DNA from: Methylobacterium sp. J-067
GTDB lineage: Bacteria; Pseudomonadota; Alphaproteobacteria; Rhizobiales; Beijerinckiaceae
Direction of reading: 5' to 3'
Length of the DNA stretch: 64,000 nucleotides
Assembly (NCBI RefSeq): GCF_022829465.1
Contig: NZ_JAKSXZ010000146.1
Location: 310,001 to 374,000 of the forward strand
The notes under the pieces were generated by a model that ran no database searches, was not told where the DNA came from, and was given only the letters and a program-made list of their open reading frames with translations. Positions 36,395-45,192 of the stretch are shown here, one piece after another. A program made the position numbers and the translations under genes. The stretch's first letter is position 1. Each line of letters begins with the position of its first letter.

Positions 36395-37577
36395 CCACCG
36401 GCCGCGACAGCAACGCGGCGGAGGTGAAGCCCAGCGCGACGATGGTCGCCGCGCAGGCGGCGAGCGCCCAGAACTGCCCGAAGACCTGCAATCCCTCGCC
36501 GACGATGGCGACGCTCACCGCCTGCCCGCAGAAGTAGGAGAAGGCGTGCAGCGCCACCGCCGAGCCGCGCGCCTTGGGCGCGACCTCGGTGACCTGCGTC
36601 TGGTAGGTGTTGTGGAGCATGTAGAAGCCGAGCCCCATCACCGTCAGGGCCGCGCAATCGGCCTGCCACGATCCGGCGGCGCCGATGATCAGCAGGGCGA
36701 TGGCGCAGGTGATCCCGCCGACGATCAGCATCCGCGCCATGCCGAGCAGGCGCACCATCACGCCGACCAGGGCCGCGTAGACCAGCCCCCCGACGGCGAA
36801 GCCCGCGAGCGCCAACCCCGCCTCGCGCGGGCCTCCGGCCGCCCGCGCTTCGAGCAGGGGGGCGAGGTGGGGGAACACCCCGAAGATCGCGATGGCCTCC
36901 ACGAAGACGGCACCGAACAGCACCCGCGCCCGTGGGTTGGCGAGGATCGTCCGGTAATTCGTGAGCGCCGCGCCGAAGGCCGGGCGGCGGGCGGGGACGC
37001 GGTCCCCGGCGGGGAAGCCGAACGCCACGGCGGCGCAGGCGAGGCCGGCGACGATGGCCGTCACCCCCGCCACGCCCCGCCAGCCGATCGAGGTCTCGAT
37101 CAGGCCCGCAACGGTCGAGCCGGAAAGCTGCCCGAGGATCACCGCCACGAGGAACCGCCCGATGGCGACCTGACGGCCCGCCATCGGCACCCGGTCGCCG
37201 AGCAGGGCGAGGGAGAGGGGGATGCAGCCGCCGGCCGCCGCCCCGGCGAGCATCCGCAGGCCGAAGAGCGAGGACAGGTCCGGCGCGACGACGCAGAGCG
37301 CGAGGGCGACGCACAGCACCGCGAGGCACCCTGTCATCACCCGCGCCTTGCCCAGCGCATCGCCCACCGGGCCGAGGATCGGCTGAATGAGGGCGTAGGG
37401 CAGCGCGAAGGCGGTGGAGAGCAGGGCGACCCGGTGGGGATCGCCGCCGAGGTCGCGGGCGATGACGCCGACCAGCGGCTCGAACGACCGGAGCGCGAAG
37501 GTGCTGCCGAAGCCGGCGCAGGCGAGGACGACGATGAGCCTCGGGATCGGATCGGCCGAGGCGGAGGGGGCGGACAT
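36366..37577 (-). CDS. MFS transporter, 12-helix
   Basis: A 403-residue major facilitator protein. IVVLACAGFGSTFALRSFEP is helix 1, and PYALIQPILGPVGDALGKAR contains the helix 2-3 loop signature. LAGAAAGGCIPLSLALLGDR is helix 4-5, and HNTYQTQVTEVAPKARGSAV is typical of the drug-like DHA1 group. The start at 37577 (MSAPSASADPIPR) is chosen over an upstream ATG. Its 3' end overlaps the oxidoreductase gene by 29 bp tail to tail. The substrate is unknown. Confidence 0.85.
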   Translation of the reverse strand: MSAPSASADPIPRLIVVLACAGFGSTFALRSFEPLVGVIARDLGGDPHRVALLSTAFALPYALIQPILGPVGDALGKARVMTGCLAVLCVALALCVVAPDLSSLFGLRMLAGAAAGGCIPLSLALLGDRVPMAGRQVAIGRFLVAVILGQLSGSTVAGLIETSIGWRGVAGVTAIVAGLACAAVAFGFPAGDRVPARRPAFGAALTNYRTILANPRARVLFGAVFVEAIAIFGVFPHLAPLLEARAAGGPREAGLALAGFAVGGLVYAALVGVMVRLLGMARMLIVGGITCAIALLIIGAAGSWQADCAALTVMGLGFYMLHNTYQTQVTEVAPKARGSAVALHAFSYFCGQAVSVAIVGEGLQVFGQFWALAACAATIVALGFTSAALLSRPVVSPVPSPAP

Positions 37578-37665
37578 CGCAGCGGGACCCGGCGAAAGCG
37601 CGAGGGCCGCCTTGGCATGCCAGCGCGGGGAGCAAAAGTGTGCTGCGGCACACATCGCCCGGGAG

Positions 37666-38580
37666 TCAGGACATCCCCGCCCCGCTGTTCCCACCGTCGC
37701 TGTGCAGCACGGGGAGCGCCCGCAGGGCTGCGCTCGCGTGGTCGAGGAAGGCGTTCACCCGCGCCGGGCGGTGGTCGGCACCGGGGGTGACGAGTTGCAC
37801 CGGCACCGGTGGCGGCTCGTGGCCGGGGAGAAGGCGCACCAGCCGCCCTGCCGCGATGTCCTCGGCGGCCTGATAGGACAGGACGCGGGCGATGCCCCGC
37901 CCGGCCCGCGCCGCCGTGAGTGCGGCCTCGACCTCGTTGACGATCAGGCGCGGCGCAAGGCGGACGCGGGTACGGCCGAACAGCCATTCGAGAGGACCGG
38001 AGCGGGTCTGGCCGAGGATCGTGTCGTGGGTGGCCAGATCGCCCGGACTCTGCGGGGCGCCACGGGCGGCGATGTAAGCCGGGCTCGCCACGAGGATCCG
38101 GCGGACCTGGCCCACCCGGCGGGCGACGAGGCGCGATTCGGCGGGCGCCCCGATGCGGAGGGCCACGTCGAGCCGTTCCTCCACGAGATCGACGTTGCGG
38201 TCGGCCAGAACGAGCTCGACCTGCGTCTCGGGGTAGGCGTCGAGGAAGGAGGCGACGACCGGCGCGATGTGCCGCCGCCCGAACAGGACCGGGGCCGTGA
38301 TGCGCACGAGGCCCCGCACCAGCCCCTCGCCCGCCCCGAGGATCGCTCCTTCGTAGCCCGAGACGAGCCCCCGCGCCTGCTCGGCCAGCGCCAGCCCCGC
38401 CGGGGTGGGCGCGAGGCGGCGGGTGGTGCGCGCCACGAGCCGCGCCCCGACCCGCGCCTCCAGCGCGGCGAGCGCCCGCGTCGTGGCCGCAGCGGAGCGG
38501 TTCAGGCGTCGCGCCGCGCCGGCGAGGCTGCCGGCGTCGATGATCGCGACGAAGAGGGCCAATTCGTCCAGGCGGTCCAT
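37666..38580 (-). CDS. LysR-family regulator (GST/PPOX locus)
   Basis: A 304-residue LysR protein. DRLDELALFVAIIDAGSLAG, then AARRLNRSAAATTRALAALE is the wHTH; the AAxxRLxxS pattern is that of the large PenR/GstR-like branch. The effector part includes GLVRITAPVLFGRRHIAPVV and NVDLVEERLDVALRIG. The start at 38580 is immediately before the HTH; an open frame upstream is ignored. It is divergent from the GST remnant and PPOX gene, with a dyad between them, so it probably regulates those genes. Confidence 0.9.
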   Translation of the reverse strand: MDRLDELALFVAIIDAGSLAGAARRLNRSAAATTRALAALEARVGARLVARTTRRLAPTPAGLALAEQARGLVSGYEGAILGAGEGLVRGLVRITAPVLFGRRHIAPVVASFLDAYPETQVELVLADRNVDLVEERLDVALRIGAPAESRLVARRVGQVRRILVASPAYIAARGAPQSPGDLATHDTILGQTRSGPLEWLFGRTRVRLAPRLIVNEVEAALTAARAGRGIARVLSYQAAEDIAAGRLVRLLPGHEPPPVPVQLVTPGADHRPARVNAFLDHASAALRALPVLHSDGGNSGAGMS

Positions 38581-38589
38581 GATCGTTGC

Positions 38590-38611
38590 GGCATCTGAAA
38601 TGCTGAATGCC
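38590..38611. promoter_or_regulatory. LysR-type dyad in the divergent promoter
   Basis: GGCAT-N12-ATGCC contains a T-N11-A core (T at 38594, A at 38606). It lies 10 bp upstream of the LysR start codon and is a plausible autoregulatory operator. Confidence 0.45.
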
Positions 38612-38674
38612 GAGGAGACCCGGTTTCGCGCATCGCGTGCAAGAGCGATCTTTCCGGTGGAAGGAGATTCCACC

Positions 38675-38893
38675 ATGTCCGAACCCGATATCACCCTCTA
38701 CAGCCTGCGCCTCTCGGGTCACTCGCACCGCGCCGAGCTGTTCCGGTCGCTGCTTAACCCGCGTGGGCAGGTGCCGGTGCTCACGGATGGCGAGGTGGTC
38801 GTCCCCGACAGCGACGCCATCCTCGTCGGTCTGGCGGCCCGCTCCGCTCACGGCGGCGACTGGATTGCGGCCTCGCCCATCCCGGAGGAGTGA
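38675..38893 (+). pseudogene. glutathione S-transferase remnant with internal deletion
   Basis: A 72-codon frame that keeps only pieces of a GST N-terminal domain. MSEPDITLYSLRLSGHSHRA and ELFRSLL are the first strand and helix; the frame then jumps straight to NPRGQVPVLTDGEVVVPDSD, which normally comes about 25 residues later. After AILVGLAARS the sequence runs GGDWIAASPIPEE and stops, where a full GST would continue for about 130 residues. The deletion is in frame. A good ribosome site (AAGGAG) remains. It is divergent from the LysR gene. A functional mini-protein is unlikely, since the glutathione-binding fold is incomplete. Confidence 0.8.
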
Positions 38894-38898
38894 GCGCC

Positions 38899-39825
38899 AT
38901 GGCCACGTTCCACGACGACGAGCGCGCGGCGCAGGCGCTGGCCGGGCACGTCCTCGGCGACATCCCGGCGATCCGGCCGTTCATGCCGGATCAGCACCGG
39001 AGCTTCTTCGCCGGGCTCCCCTACCTGTTCGTCGGCGCGGTGGACGAGACGGGTTGGCCCGTCGCCACGGTGGCGACCGGCGCGCCGGGCTTCATCCGCT
39101 CGTCCGACGCGACGCATCTGCACATCGCCGATACCCCGGCCCCGGACGACCCCGCCGGCCGCCATCTGGTGGCGGGACGCCCCGTCGGCCTGCTGGGGCT
39201 CGACCTGTCGAACCGCCGCCGCAACCGCGCCAACGGCACGATCGTCGCCCGCGACGAGGACGGCTTCACCGTCGAAGTCGCGGAGAGCTTCGGCAACTGC
39301 CCGAAATACATCCAGCGCCGGGAGGCGAGCCCGCTCCTGCGGCGGACGGGCCGGAGCGTGCCGCTCACCGGCCTCGACGCCGCCGCCCGCGCGATCATCG
39401 GGGCCGCCGACACGCTGTTCGTCGCCAGCCGGTCCCGCGCGGAGTTGGGCGGGGGCGTGGACATCTCCCACCGGGGCGGGCGGCCGGGCTTCGTCCGCGT
39501 GGAGGGTGACGGGCTGAGCGTGCCGGACTTCTCCGGCAACCGCTTCTTCAACACGTTCGGCAACCTGCTGGGCGATTCGCGCGCCTCCCTGCTGATCCCG
39601 GATTTCGAGACCGGCGACCTCCTCGTCCTCCAAGGCCGCGCCGAGATCGATTGGAGCGGGGACGCGGCCGCGCGCTTCGCGGGGGCCGAGCGCTCCTGGC
39701 GATTCGCGGTCGCGCGGGGCTGGCACCGGCCCGGCGCCCTGCCCTTCCGCTGGAGCGTGCCGGAGCCGGGCCCCCAGACCGCCGCGACGGGTTCCTGGGA
39801 GGCGCCGGACGCCCCTGACCGCTGA
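38899..39825 (+). CDS. pyridoxamine-phosphate-oxidase-family flavin protein
   Basis: A 308-residue PPOX-like protein of the longer group found near GST genes. The split barrel starts around LPYLFVGAVDETGWPVATVA and LHIADTPAPDDPAGR. SFGNCPKYIQRREASPLLRR is a signature of this branch, and a second barrel-like half follows (LFVASRSRAELGGGVDISHR, NRFFNTFGNLLGD). The ATG at 38899 has GGAGGAG 8 bp upstream, and this site lies at the end of the GST remnant. The group is often fused to a ferredoxin domain; that part is absent here. The role may be in redox detoxification, inferred from context. Confidence 0.87.
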   Translation: MATFHDDERAAQALAGHVLGDIPAIRPFMPDQHRSFFAGLPYLFVGAVDETGWPVATVATGAPGFIRSSDATHLHIADTPAPDDPAGRHLVAGRPVGLLGLDLSNRRRNRANGTIVARDEDGFTVEVAESFGNCPKYIQRREASPLLRRTGRSVPLTGLDAAARAIIGAADTLFVASRSRAELGGGVDISHRGGRPGFVRVEGDGLSVPDFSGNRFFNTFGNLLGDSRASLLIPDFETGDLLVLQGRAEIDWSGDAAARFAGAERSWRFAVARGWHRPGALPFRWSVPEPGPQTAATGSWEAPDAPDR

Positions 39826-39958
39826 ATAATCAATTCAGACGCACGGAAGCGTCAGGGTCGGAGGGACCGGATCGGCTCGGCGGACGTTGGAGGAAGTCGG
39901 AGCATTGTGCATCGCCGCGCGATGGCGCAGAGCAGGATCGGGGCGATGGGGGTTGGGG

Positions 39959-40339
39959 ATGGCGAAGATACTGCTCGTCGAGGACCATGAGGAGATCTGG
40001 GACTTCCTGTCCCGGCGCCTCAAGCGGCGGGGCTACGAGGTGATCCTGGCCCATGACGGCGAGGCCGGCGTGCGGCAGGCCCGCGCCGGGCAACCGGACG
40101 TGATCCTCCTCGACATGAACCTGCCCGTCCTCGACGGCTGGTCCGCCGCCCGCGCCCTGAAGGCCGGGGCGGACACCCGCACCATCCCGATCATCGCGCT
40201 GACCGCCCACGCCATGTCCGGCGACCGGGACAAGGCGATCCAGGCGGGCTGCGACGACTACCATCCGAAGCCGGTCGATTTCTCGAAGCTGCTCAGCCAG
40301 ATCAGCACGGCGCTCGGGGAGACGGCGCAGACCGGCTGA
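39959..40339 (+). CDS. single-domain response regulator (DivK/CheY-like)
   Basis: A 126-residue stand-alone receiver. The acidic pair is E8-D9 in LLVEDHEE, and the phosphorylation site is D52 in VILLDMNLPVLDGWSAAR. T is in ALTAHAMSGDRDKAI and K is in YHPKPVDF. The C-terminal half matches DivK-like receivers. It has no output domain and probably works by phospho-transfer or protein binding. It lies upstream of an AI-2E-type permease and a LOV kinase, both in the same direction. The start at 39959 follows GGGGGTTGGGG. Confidence 0.92.
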   Translation: MAKILLVEDHEEIWDFLSRRLKRRGYEVILAHDGEAGVRQARAGQPDVILLDMNLPVLDGWSAARALKAGADTRTIPIIALTAHAMSGDRDKAIQAGCDDYHPKPVDFSKLLSQISTALGETAQTG

Positions 40340-40383
40340 GGCCGGCTTCGCGCCAGAGGCATTGTGATAGGGGAAGCGTATCA

Positions 40384-42345
40384 GTGAGCGAGGATCCCGT
40401 CACGGCGCAGCGCCTGAGGCAGGGCCTGCCGATCATGGTGGCGCTCGCCTCCTTCCTCCTCGTCGTGGGGGTGATGGCCGCGCTCTATTTCGGGCGCGAG
40501 ATCCTCGTGCCCGTCACCCTGGCGATCCTCCTGAGCTTCGTGCTGGCGCCCTTCGTGCGGATCCTGCGCCGGGTGCGGGTGCCGCGGGCGCCCGCCGTCA
40601 TGCTCGTCGTGGTGATCGTGTTCGGCGCGCTGTTCGGCATTGGCAGCCTCATCGCCAGCGAGGCGTCGCAACTCGCCTCCGACCTGCCCCGCTACACCCT
40701 GACGATGCGCGACAAGATCCGCGACCTGCGCGGGGCCACCGACGGGTCGAGTTCCCTGTCGCGCCTCGTGGACATGGTGCAGGACCTCGGCGCGGCGATC
40801 TCGCCGCCGCCGGCCGCCGAGTACAAGGGCGAGCCCGGCACCCCCACCCATCCGCTGACCGTGGAATTGAGCCCCGCCCGGGCGAGCGTCCTCGACACGC
40901 TCCAGACTTTCGCCGGCCCGGTGCTACATCCGCTGGCCACGACCGGCCTGATCCTGATCTTCACGATCTTCATCCTGATGCAGCGCGAGGACCTGCGGAA
41001 CCGCGCCATCCGCCTCATCGGCCCCGGCGACCTGCGGCGGACGACCGCCGCCATCGACGACGCCACGAGCCGGCTCTCGAAGTTCTTCCTGGCGCAGCTT
41101 GCCCTGAACATCGCCTTCGGCCTCGTGATCGGCCTCGGGCTGGGCTTCATCGGCGTGCCGAGCCCGACCCTGTTCGGCGTGCTCGCGGCGATCCTGCGCT
41201 TCGTGCCGTATATCGGCGCGGCGATCAGCGCCCTGCTGCCGGTGATCCTGGCGGCGGCGGTGGATCCCGGCTGGTCGATGGTGATCTCCACCGTGGCCCT
41301 GTTCCTCGTGGTCGAGCCCCTGTGCGGCCACGTGATCGAGCCGCTGCTCTACGGCCATTCCACCGGCATCTCGCCCGTGGCGGTGATCCTCTCGGCGACG
41401 ATCTGGACCTTCCTGTGGGGGCCCATCGGCCTCGTCCTGGCGACGCCGCTCACCGTCTGCCTCGTGGTGCTCGGCCGCCATGTCGACCGGCTCTGGTACC
41501 TCGACGTGCTGCTCGGCGACCGGCCGGCGCTGGCGCCCTCCGAGATCTTCTACCAGCGGATGCTGGCGAACGACCCCGCCGAGGCCATCGAGCAGGGGCG
41601 GCAGTTCCTGAAAGAACGCGCCCTCGTCACCTATTACGATCAGGTGGTGCAGGCGGGGCTGCTGCTGGCGCAGGAAGACCTGTCGCGCGGGACCCTGGTG
41701 CGCGAGCGGCAGGAGGAGGTCGGCACGGCGATCCGCGCCGTGGTCGCGCGGCTCGGCACGCTGCCCGTCACCCGGCGTGTGCGGCGCAAGACCAGCCGGG
41801 GCGCCGACACCGAGACGGCGGCGGCCCTCGCCGCGGTCGGCCCCGACCGGCAGGAGGCGGCCATCGTGCTCGGACGCGAAGACCTTGCCCCCGCATGGCG
41901 CGGCGCCAAGCCGGTCCTTTGCGTGTCGAGCCGGGGCCCGTTCGACGAGGCGGCGACGCTGATGCTGAGCCAGGTCCTCGCCCGGCACGGCCTCGCCTCG
42001 CAGACCCTGTCCATGGCCGCGATCCGCGCGGGCGAGCGGCCGGAGGAGCAGGAGGGCATCGCGCTGGTGTGCTTCTCCTACCTCGAACCCGTCAGCCTCT
42101 CGCAGGTGCGCTTCTCCGTGCGGCAGGCCCGCGCCGCCATTCCCGGCGTGAAGGTGCTCGTGGGCTTCTGGCGGGAGCGCGACCCGGCGAGCCTCGCCCG
42201 CCTGCGCCGGGCGACCTCGGCGGACTATCTCGTCACCTCGCTGAGCGACGCCCTGTCCGCTGCCCTGGCGGCGAGCCGGGCACCGCAGCCCGCACCCGCC
42301 CTGGCCAAGCCGGCGACGCAGGAGCCCGCGCTGGCCCTCGCGTAA
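40384..42345 (+). CDS. AI-2E-family permease with large C-terminal soluble domain
   Basis: A 653-residue membrane protein, about 250 residues longer than ordinary AI-2E family (TqsA/PerM) permeases. The N-terminal 380 residues contain about eight helices and family segments such as GREILVPVTLAILLSFVLAP, LRFVPYIGAAISALLPVIL and FLWGPIGLVLATPLTVCLVV. The tail (about 390-640) is soluble. From about 505 it has an alpha/beta pattern (PVLCVSSRGPFDEAATLML) that recalls a B12-binding-like Rossmann fold but lacks its DxHxxG motif. The start is GTG at 40384. The substrate is unknown; family members also act as Na+/H+ antiporters. Confidence 0.87.
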   Translation: MSEDPVTAQRLRQGLPIMVALASFLLVVGVMAALYFGREILVPVTLAILLSFVLAPFVRILRRVRVPRAPAVMLVVVIVFGALFGIGSLIASEASQLASDLPRYTLTMRDKIRDLRGATDGSSSLSRLVDMVQDLGAAISPPPAAEYKGEPGTPTHPLTVELSPARASVLDTLQTFAGPVLHPLATTGLILIFTIFILMQREDLRNRAIRLIGPGDLRRTTAAIDDATSRLSKFFLAQLALNIAFGLVIGLGLGFIGVPSPTLFGVLAAILRFVPYIGAAISALLPVILAAAVDPGWSMVISTVALFLVVEPLCGHVIEPLLYGHSTGISPVAVILSATIWTFLWGPIGLVLATPLTVCLVVLGRHVDRLWYLDVLLGDRPALAPSEIFYQRMLANDPAEAIEQGRQFLKERALVTYYDQVVQAGLLLAQEDLSRGTLVRERQEEVGTAIRAVVARLGTLPVTRRVRRKTSRGADTETAAALAAVGPDRQEAAIVLGREDLAPAWRGAKPVLCVSSRGPFDEAATLMLSQVLARHGLASQTLSMAAIRAGERPEEQEGIALVCFSYLEPVSLSQVRFSVRQARAAIPGVKVLVGFWRERDPASLARLRRATSADYLVTSLSDALSAALAASRAPQPAPALAKPATQEPALALA

Positions 42346-42401
42346 GGGCCGGCATCCCCTTTCGCACTTGCGCAGATTTCCGCCCAAGCTAGGGGGAACC
42401 G

Positions 42402-44066
<1,665 letters not shown>

Positions 44067-44095
44067 GGCCGCCGCTTCCGTCGGGAGGACGTGTC

Positions 44096-44293
44096 ATGTC
44101 CCAGGGCGACAAGTCGAAATACACGGACAAGCAGAAGCGCAAGGCCGAGCACATCGCCGAGTCCTATGAGGACCGGGGCGTTCCGGAGAAGGAAGCCGAG
44201 GCCCGCGCCTGGGCCACCGTCAACAAGGACGACGGCGGCGGCAAGCATCCCGGCGGATCGGGCCGAGCTAAGGCCGGGACCGCGAAGGGGTAG
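44096..44293 (+). CDS. small charged protein, KGG/plasmid-stabilisation-like
   Basis: A 65-residue hydrophilic protein: MSQGDKSKYTDKQKRKAEHI, then AESYEDRGVPEKEAEARAWA and a Gly/Lys-rich tail ending KAGTAKG. Homologues, often labelled plasmid stabilisation protein or DUF7218-like in my memory, are widespread in proteobacterial chromosomes and probably stress-related. The start has GGGAGGAC 7 bp upstream. It follows the LOV kinase by 29 bp and may be co-transcribed. It is convergent with the ketopantoate reductase gene. Confidence 0.8.
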   Translation: MSQGDKSKYTDKQKRKAEHIAESYEDRGVPEKEAEARAWATVNKDDGGGKHPGGSGRAKAGTAKG

Positions 44294-44299
44294 CGCCCC

Positions 44300-45178
44300 T
44301 CAGGGCTCCACCAGCCTCACCAGCGTGTGCAGCACGCGGTTCGCCGGGGTCGGGATGCCCAACCGCTCGCCCTCGCGGACGACGAGGCCGTTGAGATGGT
44401 CGATCTCCGTCCGGCGGCCCCGGGCGAGGTCCTGGGCCGTGGAGGAGCGCTGCTCCGCCATGGTCGCCGCGATGGCGCGGACCTGATCCAGCATGTCCTC
44501 CGGCAGGCGCACGCCGCTGGCCTGCGCCACCGCGCGGCATTCGGCGGTGACGTCCGCCAGCACGGCCGCGACGCCCTCGCCGGCGAAGAGCCGCCCGTAG
44601 GGCTGGCCGCCCAGCGCCGAGAGGGCGTTCCAGGCGCAGTTGATCGTGAGCTTCGCCCAGAGGGCGTCCCGCACCCGCTCGGAGACGGTGGCCGGGATGC
44701 CGGCCGCGTTCAGATGGTCCGCGACCGCCTCGCCGCCCGGCCCGAGGATCAGGTCGCCCCGCCCGTGGTGGCGGACATGGCCCGCGCCCTCCATGGCGGT
44801 GGCGACGTAGACCGCCACCGGCACGACCGGCCGCCCGAGGATCGAGGCCAGCCGCTCGCCGTTGTCGACGCCGTTCTGCAGGCTGAGGATCACGGCGCCG
44901 GGCGCCAGATGCGGCCGCATGGACCGTCCGGCCTCCTCCGTATCTCCCGACTTCACGCAGACAAGGACGCAATCCGCCCCGGCCACGCCCTCCGGCCCGG
45001 TGACGGCGTTGAGCGCGACGGTTTCGCGTCCCTGCGCGGTGTCGAGAACGAGACCGCGTTCGGCCACGGCCTCCGCCAGCGCCGGTCGACCGATCAGCGT
45101 GACCGGATGCCCGGCCTTGGCCAGCACGGCGCCGTAATAGCAGCCGACCGCCCCCGCCCCCATCACGGCGACGCGCAT
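44300..45178 (-). CDS. panE: 2-dehydropantoate 2-reductase (ketopantoate reductase family)
   Basis: A 292-residue NADPH-dependent reductase of the KPR family, giving pantoate for coenzyme A synthesis. VMGAGAVGCYYGAVLAKAG at the N terminus is the Rossmann motif. VCVKSGDT, LSLQNGVDN and the catalytic Lys in ALWAKLTINCAWNALSAL are conserved, and STAQDLARGRRTEIDHLNG carries the C-terminal substrate residues. The ATG at 45178 has GAGG upstream; a GTG at 45196 would make a GTGA overlap with the preceding gene. Paralogues with other 2-keto acid substrates exist, so panE is probable but not certain. Confidence 0.85.
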   Translation of the reverse strand: MRVAVMGAGAVGCYYGAVLAKAGHPVTLIGRPALAEAVAERGLVLDTAQGRETVALNAVTGPEGVAGADCVLVCVKSGDTEEAGRSMRPHLAPGAVILSLQNGVDNGERLASILGRPVVPVAVYVATAMEGAGHVRHHGRGDLILGPGGEAVADHLNAAGIPATVSERVRDALWAKLTINCAWNALSALGGQPYGRLFAGEGVAAVLADVTAECRAVAQASGVRLPEDMLDQVRAIAATMAEQRSSTAQDLARGRRTEIDHLNGLVVREGERLGIPTPANRVLHTLVRLVEP

Positions 45179-45192
45179 CGTGCGGGCCTCGC

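Noticed and set aside
39822..39838. CTGAAT-AATCA-ATTCAG dyad at the end of the PPOX gene
   Set aside because: It overlaps the stop codon, the stem is only 6 bp and there is no T tract; too weak to call.
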